NCBI GenBank assembly: GCA_003990955.1
Contig: BIFV01000005.1
Span: 124,001 to 188,000 of the forward strand
Direction of reading: 5' to 3'
From: Sporomusaceae bacterium FL31
Lineage (GTDB): Bacteria > Bacillota > Negativicutes > DSM-1736 > Dendrosporobacteraceae
Length of the DNA: 64,000 bases
Shown here: in pieces, positions 1-7,128 of the stretch
Layout: each line of letters begins with the position of its first letter
Position numbering within the stretch: the stretch's first letter is position 1
Notes under the pieces: generated by a model
What the model was told of the DNA's origin: nothing
Seen by the model: only the letters and a program-made list of their open reading frames with translations
Databases searched by the model: none
Translations under genes and position numbers: made by a program

Positions 1-296
1 AGCTCCTGCAATTTTGCCTGATCCTCTGGTTGGCAGAATACAGGAACATGTTTAGGCAGAATAGCAGCTGCCTGATCATCAAAATGATCACGGTGGGTAT
101 GGGTGAGCAGCACGGCATCAATGGCAGTAAAATTAACGGAATCATGAGGAAGATTTACCAAAGGATTTAACCGTTCATTAGCCGAATTAACCACAGGAGG
201 CATTGTCCCTGCTCCACTGAGCATGGGATCAACAAGAATGGTTTTGCCGTGATAAATCACCAGTAATGTAGCGTGTCGAATTAATCTGATCTTCAT
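1..296 (-). CDS. MBL-fold metal-dependent hydrolase (3' end outside window)
   Basis: Reading from 296 the protein starts MKIRLIRHATLLV, continues with a LVDPM strand, and reaches LLTHTHRDHFDDQAA. That is the HxHxDH metal-binding signature of the metallo-beta-lactamase fold in its usual place about 65 residues in. A GGAGG sits about 8 bases before the ATG. The open frame runs off the start of the window, so only about 98 N-terminal residues are seen and the substrate cannot be named. Family members of this kind hydrolyse phosphoesters, lactones or similar compounds with two metal ions. The gene is divergent from the Lrp-type regulator at 446, a common arrangement for a regulator and its target, but this link is inference. 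Confidence 0.85.
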   Translation of the reverse strand, partial: MKIRLIRHATLLVIYHGKTILVDPMLSGAGTMPPVVNSANERLNPLVNLPHDSVNFTAIDAVLLTHTHRDHFDDQAAAILPKHVPVFCQPEDQAKLQE

Positions 297-445
297 TGAT
301 TTCCCTCCAATTCAGCAGTTGCTGGCCACCCTGACCAGCAATCCTGTATGATAGGTTCATTATAATTGGTTTCTTTAACAACATCCACAGCTTGAAGCAA
401 GACTTTGCCATGAATGACTTGAAGCATGAAGGGATTTGATATCAG

Positions 446-871
446 TTGCTTGATCCAATCGACTATAACATCATCGCTTGTCTACAACAGAACTCTCGTA
501 TGCAGTGGAAAGAGATCGGGGAAATCGTCCACCTTACTGGCCAGGCTGTGGCTGACCGTGTTCACCGCCTTGAAGATGCTGGAATTATTCGGGGCTACAC
601 AATTACGGTGCAGCTGCCTAACCCCACTTCAACGGTGACTGCATTTATTACAGTGTTTATGAAGACCAACAGCAGTCATACAGCCTTACAACAGTTACTG
701 GACGATCATAAGCCGATAATTCAGGAAGCTCACCGAATTAGCGGTGATGGCTGTTATTGGCTTAAAGTAACAGTACCGTCAACCGATATGCTGAATACAT
801 TCCTTAATGAACTGCTGAAATTTGCTAATTATAAACTAAGTACGTCAATTGCGCAATTAACGCAAAAATAA
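446..871 (+). CDS. Lrp/AsnC family transcriptional regulator
   Basis: A 141-residue protein of typical Lrp/AsnC length. Residues 5-55 form the winged helix-turn-helix (MQWKEIGEIVHLTGQAV, then RVHRLEDAGIIRGY). Residues 65-140 form the ligand-binding RAM domain with the usual ISGDGCYWLKV strand. The start is TTG at 446, preceded by AAGGGA about 11 bases upstream. No ATG in this frame fits the family N-terminus better. Family members bind amino acids and act as dimers or octamers. It lies 150 bases from and divergent to the MBL hydrolase, so it may control that gene as well as itself. It is followed directly by a hairpin terminator. Confidence 0.92.
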   Translation: MLDPIDYNIIACLQQNSRMQWKEIGEIVHLTGQAVADRVHRLEDAGIIRGYTITVQLPNPTSTVTAFITVFMKTNSSHTALQQLLDDHKPIIQEAHRISGDGCYWLKVTVPSTDMLNTFLNELLKFANYKLSTSIAQLTQK

Positions 872-906
872 ACAACCAGTAACCGCCATGGTTACTGGTT
901 GTTTTA
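871..906. terminator. Bidirectional Rho-independent terminator
   Basis: A 14-bp inverted repeat (871-884 with 890-903), loop GCCAT, followed by TTTT on the plus strand. On the minus strand it lies downstream of the HD-GYP gene ending at 959. It serves the convergent Lrp and HD-GYP genes. Confidence 0.85.
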
Positions 907-958
907 TCAAGAATATCCAGCGATGATTCACACTGTCCTTTCATCATGGTGTATTCTT

Positions 959-2698
959 TTATAATAGGTGAGTGTGCACTCTATTTCTCAATCGATCAGG
1001 ATAACAAGAGTGATCAATCTGGAGAAAAGCACTTACAACAACTGGATCAAACTGAGTCCCGGAACACCGCTTAATTTCTGCAACAGCTACCTCTACAGGA
1101 AGACCTTTACGATACGGGCGGTCGTCAATCATAGCCTGAAACGTATCAGCCACTGCACAAATTCTTGCCAATAATGGAATAGCTTCGCCTTTAAGAGCAT
1201 TTGGATAGCCTTTTCCGTCATACCGTTCATGATGATATAAAGAGATTTCGATGGCATTTTTAAAATAACTGGCGCCTTTTAGTATCTCATAGCCCATTCG
1301 AGGATGTTGGCGTATAAGATCAAGTTCTCGGTCATCAAGCGGCCCTGGCTTTAATAAAATACTATCTGGAATTGCCAGCTTACCTAAATCATGTAATAAG
1401 GTGCCCCAATTCAAATCTCTGATTTCGTCTTCGCTCAGACTCATTTTTTTAGCAATCTCAATGGCAATATGATTGACCTCAAAAGAATGAACAGCAGTAG
1501 ATTGTTCACGAAATTCAATTGCAGTCAAAAAGGCTCGTAAACTGATTTCATAAGCTTCAGTAATTTGCTTCTTGCCTTCCCGCATACTGACTCGCATAAA
1601 ATCAATATTATTCGCTAATTGCTGAATCTCAGCCCCAGCTTCTACCTTAACGCTATGATCAAAATTTCCAGCCGCAATCATATTCACATGTTCGGAAATT
1701 TGATTAATAGGCTTAGCAACCTTTCTCGCCAAATATTGACTGGTGAAACCAAATAGAATAATAGCAAAAAGGGCAATACCTAGTTGGAATATAATCTGTT
1801 TATACCAGACTTTCTTCCAGCTGGCATTATCATAGACCATCTCCATAACCATACCCACAAAGGCAGCATCATCTCCGCCTTGCCTTGGTACGACGGTATA
1901 CTCATAAACCCGGTTACCTGCTTCATAAAGTTGCCGCTCGCCGGTCATAACAGCCTTGTCGAAAGCCTGGCGCTGTGGGCCTTCCACAACAGTAAAGTTT
2001 TGGGAAGAAAACGAATGTCCATTAAAGTTGTAGACATTGATGCTATCAATAACCCCAGCATCATCAGCCAGTTCTTTTTTCCAGTTATCAATACCAAAAT
2101 TAGCAAAATATTTTTCAGTATAAAAGGCCATTCCTAATTCCAGAATATATTGCTGATCGGCTGTCCGTTGATAAATATATTTTTTCACGCCTCCATGGAC
2201 GCCTGAAGAAGTTCGCGTTGTAATCATTTGATTGGTTTGCCACACCCTCTGAATAAATGATTCCATAAATGGGAACTTACGAAAATCCAAACCTTGATCG
2301 GGTGGAAAAGTGGTATAACGAACAATATCATTCTTATCAATGATGAAAAAATCGATATGCTCACCAGTATTGTCTTTAAGCTGCATAAGGTCGATATTCT
2401 GGGGATTGCCGTTAGCTTCTTGATATTTTACCTGATAACTGTTCATTAACTTACGCAAAGTAAGATCGGCCTGTTCTTCTACAATGAGAAAGGCCCGATC
2501 CTGCATTTGAAGCTGCTTGATCGTTGATTGCCGGAAGTTATCTAATTGGATTTTTTGCTGTTGGCTTGCTAAATCATAAAATACAATCCCATTTGAAACT
2601 TCAATAATGGCTAATACCGAAATCACCAACACACCCAACACTGCCCAAATTTGAGATCTAAACGATTTTGATCTGCCTAGAATAGGCTTAAACAGCAT
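959..2698 (-). CDS. Membrane-bound HD-GYP domain protein with extracytoplasmic sensor and HAMP
   Basis: A 579-residue protein. A transmembrane helix near residues 15-37 is followed by an extracytoplasmic region of about 260 residues (Cache-like in layout, not certain). A second helix lies near 300-325, then a HAMP segment, then a C-terminal HD-GYP domain with LLHDLGKLAIPD and HHERYDGKGYP, so both signatures are complete. The family hydrolyses cyclic di-GMP. The start is placed at ATG 2698 because AGAGGTGG lies just upstream; an ATG 60 bases further upstream is less well supported. It probably couples an external signal to c-di-GMP breakdown. It is one of four HD-GYP-type proteins in this window, including the GGDEF hybrid. 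Confidence 0.9.
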   Translation of the reverse strand: MLFKPILGRSKSFRSQIWAVLGVLVISVLAIIEVSNGIVFYDLASQQQKIQLDNFRQSTIKQLQMQDRAFLIVEEQADLTLRKLMNSYQVKYQEANGNPQNIDLMQLKDNTGEHIDFFIIDKNDIVRYTTFPPDQGLDFRKFPFMESFIQRVWQTNQMITTRTSSGVHGGVKKYIYQRTADQQYILELGMAFYTEKYFANFGIDNWKKELADDAGVIDSINVYNFNGHSFSSQNFTVVEGPQRQAFDKAVMTGERQLYEAGNRVYEYTVVPRQGGDDAAFVGMVMEMVYDNASWKKVWYKQIIFQLGIALFAIILFGFTSQYLARKVAKPINQISEHVNMIAAGNFDHSVKVEAGAEIQQLANNIDFMRVSMREGKKQITEAYEISLRAFLTAIEFREQSTAVHSFEVNHIAIEIAKKMSLSEDEIRDLNWGTLLHDLGKLAIPDSILLKPGPLDDRELDLIRQHPRMGYEILKGASYFKNAIEISLYHHERYDGKGYPNALKGEAIPLLARICAVADTFQAMIDDRPYRKGLPVEVAVAEIKRCSGTQFDPVVVSAFLQIDHSCYPDRLRNRVHTHLL

Positions 2699-2965
2699 AC
2701 TTCCACCTCTTTTTCTTTCTGTATAACGCCTGATCTTGATCCCAAATTGTTTTAGCAATGACAGAAAGAAAATTTAGGAATTTCTTATTTCTGAGACATT
2801 ACTAAGGCCTACTGTCTTTTATCTGTGAAATAACTTCTTAGCAAACGGCCTATAAATGGTGACTGTTATCGTATTCGCAATGCGTTGCAATGATCAGCAT
2901 GATTTTTATTTACTGCTTTTTCGACAAAAAATGCCAATTCCCTGTTTAATTCTGCCAATAAATAA

Positions 2966-3000
2966 AAAGTCTTACCAGATCGTTCATCTGGTAAGACTTT
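2966..3000 (-). terminator. Terminator of the trans-sulfuration gene
   Basis: Perfect 15-bp stem (2966-2980 with 2986-3000), 5-base loop, followed on the minus strand by TTTTTATT. It lies 10 bases past the stop of the gene at 3011. The rest of 2699-3010 shows no gene and no clear promoter. Confidence 0.88.
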
Positions 3001-3010
3001 ACGGATGTGT

Positions 3011-4189
3011 TTATAGACCGCATCGATCAAAAGCCTGGCATAAATCAGCAATAATATCTTCTGAATCTTCCAAGCCTATGCTAAAACGCAAGTGACCATT
3101 TTTAAATGGGGGTGGATAGAAGCCATTGCGCTCATCGTTAGGACCGGTGTAGACCATTAAGCTTTCGTCATGCCCAATTGAGACAGCTGGAACAATCAGC
3201 TCAAGTGAATTCAAAAACTTATTGTGGGTGGATACATCGGCTTTTAGCCCGAAAGCCATCACTCCAGAAAACATGGTCATTTGTTTGCAGGCAACGTCAT
3301 GCTGGGGATGGCTTTCAAGCCCCGGGTAAGCAATAAAGTCTACCGCCGGATGACGTTCAAGAAAGCGAGCAACTCTCAAGGCTGTTTCACTATGCTGTTT
3401 CATCCGAAGTGGCAGTGTCACCACGCCGCGCATAATCAGCCAGGCATTAAAAGGGCTTATCGCTCCCCCCAGATTAACCATGGCTTGTCTTTTGATGCTA
3501 TCGATCAGTTCCTTGCGTCCAATGACGGCTCCACCCATAGCATCACCATGCCCATTAATATACTTGGTTAGGCTATGGATGACCAGATCAGCTCCCAGTG
3601 CGAGCGGCTTTTGAAGAAATGGCGATGCAAACGTACTGTCCACGGTGAACAATGCCCCTGCCGACTTAGCAAGATTAGCGATTTCTGCAATATCACTGAT
3701 CCGGGTCGTAGGGTTGCCTGGAGTTTCAATATGAATAATCTTGGTATTAGGCCGCAAGGCTTTTTTTATTTGCTGCAAATCCGCAGTATCCACTAAGCTG
3801 GTTTCAATGGCATACTTAGCAGGAAAATATTCATTAAGAAGTCTGTAAACTGCAATATAGGAAACATTTGAGCAAATGATATGGGCTCCTTGCTCCAGAA
3901 AAGTGAAAAACACACCTGCCAAAGCTGCAACACCAGTAGCAAGCACAACACAATCTTCTCCGCCTTCAAGTGCTGCCAGTTTCTCTTGAAGATAGATTTG
4001 ATTGGCTGAAGTATTTCTGGTATATACCAATTGATTGGGGTCACTCCAATTCATTGTAGATGCATCCTCAGGTAAGCGGTAGCTGTTCGCCATTGTCAGG
4101 GGACGCCTGATGGCTCCGGTTTCCTTATCAACACCATTCCCCGTGTGTACGCACTTGGTTTGAAACTGCAATTCAGACTTGTCCAACAT
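3011..4189 (-). CDS. PLP-dependent trans-sulfuration enzyme (cystathionine gamma-synthase/lyase or methionine gamma-lyase family)
   Basis: A 392-residue member of the Cys/Met metabolism PLP family. The phosphate-binding region reads ATGVAALAGVF, the PLP aspartate lies in VDSTFASPF, and the Schiff-base lysine in HSLTKYINGHGD. Members cleave or form C-S bonds in cystathionine, homocysteine or methionine, and the exact reaction cannot be fixed from sequence alone. The start at ATG 4189 has GGAGG 8 bases upstream; 12 extra upstream residues in frame lack such a site. It stands alone between two terminators. A second family member lies at 22934-24064, which suggests divided roles, for example synthesis versus degradation. 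Confidence 0.88.
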   Translation of the reverse strand: MLDKSELQFQTKCVHTGNGVDKETGAIRRPLTMANSYRLPEDASTMNWSDPNQLVYTRNTSANQIYLQEKLAALEGGEDCVVLATGVAALAGVFFTFLEQGAHIICSNVSYIAVYRLLNEYFPAKYAIETSLVDTADLQQIKKALRPNTKIIHIETPGNPTTRISDIAEIANLAKSAGALFTVDSTFASPFLQKPLALGADLVIHSLTKYINGHGDAMGGAVIGRKELIDSIKRQAMVNLGGAISPFNAWLIMRGVVTLPLRMKQHSETALRVARFLERHPAVDFIAYPGLESHPQHDVACKQMTMFSGVMAFGLKADVSTHNKFLNSLELIVPAVSIGHDESLMVYTGPNDERNGFYPPPFKNGHLRFSIGLEDSEDIIADLCQAFDRCGL

Positions 4190-4300
4190 ATTGATAAATC
4201 CTCCTATTCCGATAAGCTTTGTCAAATATTATTATATAATAAAATTCTTGCAGTTGCCATAATAAACCCTTCGCCAATCTATGCGAATTCTCAAATAAAA

Positions 4301-4337
4301 AAGACTGGCCAGCCGGTTCAGCCGGTCAGCCAGTCTT
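4301..4337 (-). terminator. Terminator of the CorC/HlyC-type gene
   Basis: Inverted repeat with AAGACTGGC/GCCAGTCTT outer arms and CCGG/CCGG inner arms around a small internal loop. It is followed on the minus strand by TTTTTTATTT and lies 5 bases after the stop of the gene at 4342. Confidence 0.8.
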
Positions 4338-4341
4338 CAAG

Positions 4342-5682
4342 CTAAATTAAACTATTGGATGCTGCAAACTCAGAGATTTCCTCCACATCAATTTTGCGGA
4401 TCAAGACGCGATTAATCCTCACATGATCCACTTCCTCAATGATAAATTCGTGGTTTTGATAAATAACTTTTTGACCCACACTAGGCTCAATCTCGACCAT
4501 TGAATACACCCAGCCGCCAATGGTATCAAAATCATTGGATTCAAGATTGACCCCAATAATTTCACTGACGGTTTCAATGAGCAGCCGGCCATCTACTGAA
4601 TAAGAATGATCTCCACGGGTTTCGACAATCGGCCGTTCTTCATCAAATTCATCCTGAATCTCACCGACAATTTCTTCTAATATATCCTCAATGGTTACCA
4701 ACCCGGCTGTTCCCCCATATTCATCGACCACAAGAGCCACCTGTGACTTGTCTTTCTGAAGACGTTTCAGCAGGTCACTAATCGGCATAGATTCAGGTAC
4801 TGCCATGATTTCTCTTACAATTGTTCTTAAGTTAGGATTCTTCTCCTTAGCCACCGCTTTAAGAAGATCTTTAATATGAACAAAGCCGATAATATTATCT
4901 TTGTCCGAATCACAAACCGGATAACGTGTCAATTGTTCCTCAATCGCTATATCTAAATTCTCGGCAAAACTATCTTCTGCATATAAGCAAACCATATCCG
5001 TACGGGGAATCATGACTTCACGGGCATTTCTCTCAGCAAAATCAAAAATGTTATCCACAAAAGTCAGTTCTGTTTTATTGATAAAACCTTGCTTATGGCT
5101 TTCTTCCATGAGAATACGAATCTCTTCTTCAGTATGTGCTGCCTCATGCTCACTGGCAGCCTGAATACCAATAGCGCGCAAAATCCAATTGGCTATGGCA
5201 TTAAGGATCCAAATAAATGGATACATCAGCTTATAAAAAGCAATGAGCGGTACTGAAGTCCAAAGTGTGACAATGTCTGCTTTTTGAATAGCCAAAGATT
5301 TGGGGGCTAATTCGCCTAGAATAATATGCAAAGCCGTGATAATGGAAAACGCGATTGCAAAAGAAACGCCGTGAACCATCTGACTGGAAAAGCCAAATGC
5401 CACCATAACGGGCTCAATCATATCGGCAATAGCCGGTTCGCCTAACCATCCTAACCCTAGTGATGCCAGCGTAATTCCAAGTTGACAAGCTGACAAATAC
5501 TCATCCAAATGTTCGACCAATTTCTTGGCAAATCGAGCTCTAGTATTTCCTTCGTTCAGCAGTGTTTCAATACGGCTGCTCCGGACTTTTACCATGGCAA
5601 ATTCAGCTGCCACGAAAAAGCCATTCAATAATACCAGTAATATGATAAAAAACAAATTAAAAATTATAGACGCAGGGTCCAA
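4342..5682 (-). CDS. Hemolysin C/CorC (CNNM) family membrane protein with CBS pair
   Basis: About 446 residues. An N-terminal DUF21 membrane domain (about 1-200, with LLNGFFVAAEFAMVKVR near the start) is followed by two CBS domains (about 215-335, containing MIPRTDMVCLY and VDEYGGTAGLVT) and a CorC_HlyC transporter-associated domain to the end. Family members are implicated in Mg2+ or Co2+ homeostasis and export. The start given is TTG 5682 with AGGGAG 6 bases upstream. A much stronger AGGAGGTGA at 5717-5725 sits 7 bases before an in-frame ATT at 5712, which would add 10 residues. A promoter and a structured 120-base leader precede the gene. Confidence 0.9.
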   Translation of the reverse strand: MDPASIIFNLFFIILLVLLNGFFVAAEFAMVKVRSSRIETLLNEGNTRARFAKKLVEHLDEYLSACQLGITLASLGLGWLGEPAIADMIEPVMVAFGFSSQMVHGVSFAIAFSIITALHIILGELAPKSLAIQKADIVTLWTSVPLIAFYKLMYPFIWILNAIANWILRAIGIQAASEHEAAHTEEEIRILMEESHKQGFINKTELTFVDNIFDFAERNAREVMIPRTDMVCLYAEDSFAENLDIAIEEQLTRYPVCDSDKDNIIGFVHIKDLLKAVAKEKNPNLRTIVREIMAVPESMPISDLLKRLQKDKSQVALVVDEYGGTAGLVTIEDILEEIVGEIQDEFDEERPIVETRGDHSYSVDGRLLIETVSEIIGVNLESNDFDTIGGWVYSMVEIEPSVGQKVIYQNHEFIIEEVDHVRINRVLIRKIDVEEISEFAASNSLI

Positions 5683-5742
5683 TAACTCCCTATCTCCCCA
5701 CTTAGAGAGAATAGGTTCACCTCCTAATTAATATCCATTTAT

Positions 5743-5790
5743 GTCACCAAGAAGCACCTTCATGGTAACAGACGCATACGCCTGGTATGC
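5743..5790 (-). promoter_or_regulatory. Structured 5' leader of the CorC/HlyC gene (two hairpins, unassigned)
   Basis: On the minus strand the leader holds one hairpin (6-bp arms GCATAC/GTATGC, 5774-5790) and then a longer interrupted hairpin (7-bp arms with one G-U pair plus an inner GAAG/CTTC stem, 5743-5769). Next comes a strong ribosome binding site at 5720-5725. It lies between a good promoter and the gene, so both hairpins would be transcribed. It does not show the conserved core of the M-box magnesium riboswitch or of yybP-ykoY as I know them. A cis-regulatory role is inference. Confidence 0.4.
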
Positions 5791-5814
5791 TTTTTGTCAA
5801 GGGTATTGATATAC

Positions 5815-5843
5815 ATTATATTGTTATATTCCTAAAATAACAA
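5815..5843 (-). promoter_or_regulatory. Sigma-70 type promoter of the CorC/HlyC gene
   Basis: On the minus strand TTGTTA (5838-5843), a 17-base spacer and TATAAT (5815-5820). The predicted transcript would begin near 5808, giving a leader of roughly 100-125 bases. Confidence 0.6.
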
Positions 5844-6019
5844 TAACTAATATGATTGTTACAATCCCAAGCTTGAAAAGATTGCCCTTATTATAGATAG
5901 AACAATAGGCTCCGGGCGCCGCTTTATGTGCTAATTTGGAATTGTAATTTTTACTGAAATTTGCATATTCAGCTAAAATTTGACAGGAATAGATAGAAAA
6001 TCAACGAATAACAATTATA

Positions 6020-6049
6020 TTGACAGTATCATTTCTACAATGGTACAAT
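6020..6049 (+). promoter_or_regulatory. Promoter of the HMA/P-type ATPase operon
   Basis: TTGACA (6020-6025), an 18-base spacer and TACAAT (6044-6049), about 60 bases before the first gene. The Fur-like site lies just downstream of the -10, a position that would block transcription. Confidence 0.65.
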
Positions 6050-6065
6050 TTTCCTAAAAAACATT

Positions 6066-6080
6066 TGATAATGAATATCT
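6066..6080 (+). promoter_or_regulatory. Fur-box-like operator
   Basis: TGATAAT-G-AATATCT matches the 7-1-7 Fur consensus (TGATAAT-N-ATTATCA) at 12 of 14 positions. It sits about 17 bases past the -10 of the promoter at 6020-6049. Iron-responsive repression of the downstream operon is inferred. Confidence 0.5.
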
Positions 6081-6109
6081 CTATCAAATAATATGAGGAG
6101 GGCAGCCAA

Positions 6110-6598
6110 ATGCAAATTAGCAATGGCCGTGTTGATCTTGGATTAGCGCTATCTTTACTGAGTAGCCTTTTGTCCTTGCCTTTTAATAAACGGTATCATG
6201 TATGGCTGGGAGTATGTTTCAGCCTATTAGCACTTATACACACCTGGCAGCATCGCCGACAAGCAACTTACTATCTACAAAAGGAGCGACAACATATGGA
6301 CTTATTGTCTCAATATAAAAAATTCACCCAGCCGGCCAAGAAAGCTTATTTATTACAAAATATCCAAGTGCTTCATTATATTCGCGGACGCGTACGCCTT
6401 TATTCTCAGCTTTTGCTTAACAATGCTTCGGCTGCCAGTGAGCTAAACAGTTATTTAGAAACAATTCCGGAGATAAGCCATTTTTCAGTTAACCCGGCGA
6501 CCGGCTCGGTACTCATTCAGTATTCGCCCGAAGATGTAGCCAAGAATCCATTACTTCAAGACTTAGAACGACTTGTCGAAAAACAATATGGACGGTGA
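6110..6598 (+). CDS. Membrane-anchored HMA-like protein (FezC-like candidate)
   Basis: A 162-residue protein with a hydrophobic N-terminal segment (about residues 8-45) and a C-terminal ferredoxin-like HMA-type domain (about 85-160). The metal-binding CxxC of true HMA domains is absent; in its place stands HYIRGRVRLYS, followed later by the family pattern NPATGSVLIQY. The start follows GAGGAGGG. It is the first gene of an operon with a second HMA-like protein, a P1B-type ATPase and a glycine-zipper membrane protein. That set matches what I recall of ferrosome (fez) loci, where HMA-like accessory proteins accompany the ATPase. The assignment is inference from context. Confidence 0.75.
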   Translation: MQISNGRVDLGLALSLLSSLLSLPFNKRYHVWLGVCFSLLALIHTWQHRRQATYYLQKERQHMDLLSQYKKFTQPAKKAYLLQNIQVLHYIRGRVRLYSQLLLNNASAASELNSYLETIPEISHFSVNPATGSVLIQYSPEDVAKNPLLQDLERLVEKQYGR

Positions 6599-6600
6599 TC

Positions 6601-7128
6601 ATGATGAATTACTTTACAGGCTTAGCATTAGGAGTATCGGCTGGACGCCAGCTGCACGGATTACTTGGTGCTAAAGGATTTCAACTTATTCATGCTGTAC
6701 CCGGCAGACGTCGTTATCAGCATGATACCTTATTACATAATCCCGAGCTGGCACTGCGTTGGGAAAGACAGCTCCCTAAGATGCCAGGACTATCAAAAGT
6801 CCGTTTCACACCCGAAACAGGAACTGTATTAATTGAATATACCTGCAGTGATCATCATATTGACATTTTGGTCGACTATCTTGAGCAAATACATAAAATC
6901 CCTGAGGCTCACTCGCGTTACGGGAAAGTAGGCACCGATATTCGCAATTGTTTCCGGCGCCTGAACCGTGAAATATTTGCGAATACCAATCGCACCCTTG
7001 ATTTACGCACCGTTTTAGCCTTATCCTTCGTTCTCTGGGGAAGAACAAAAATGTGGTCAATGGGCCACCGTCCTACCGGACCACAAATGATATGGTGGGC
7101 TTATTCACTATTGAAAGGACGAAGCTAA
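6601..7128 (+). CDS. Second HMA-like protein with PGRRR motif
   Basis: About 175 residues. The N-terminus carries YFTGLALGVSAGRQ, a short glycine-rich hydrophobic stretch. The HMA-like domain follows at about 30-95 with IHAVPGRRRYQ where a metal-binding loop would be, and TPETGTVLIEY at its end. No CxxC is present. A C-terminal region (about 120-175) carries further hydrophobic residues. The start codon is ambiguous: GTG 6595, ATG 6601 or ATG 6604, with GGACGGTGA upstream. Coding is coupled to the gene before (overlap at 6595-6598) and the stop overlaps the ATG of the ATPase gene (TAATG at 7126-7130). Like its neighbour it may be a structural or regulatory partner of the ATPase. Confidence 0.75.
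   Translation: MMNYFTGLALGVSAGRQLHGLLGAKGFQLIHAVPGRRRYQHDTLLHNPELALRWERQLPKMPGLSKVRFTPETGTVLIEYTCSDHHIDILVDYLEQIHKIPEAHSRYGKVGTDIRNCFRRLNREIFANTNRTLDLRTVLALSFVLWGRTKMWSMGHRPTGPQMIWWAYSLLKGRS

Noticed and set aside
2866..3051. 61-residue minus-strand frame after the trans-sulfuration gene
   Set aside because: It overlaps the gene end in another frame and contains the terminator stem.
5743..5790. M-box or yybP-ykoY riboswitch for the CorC/HlyC leader
   Set aside because: The conserved cores of both classes are not present, so only an unassigned leader is reported.
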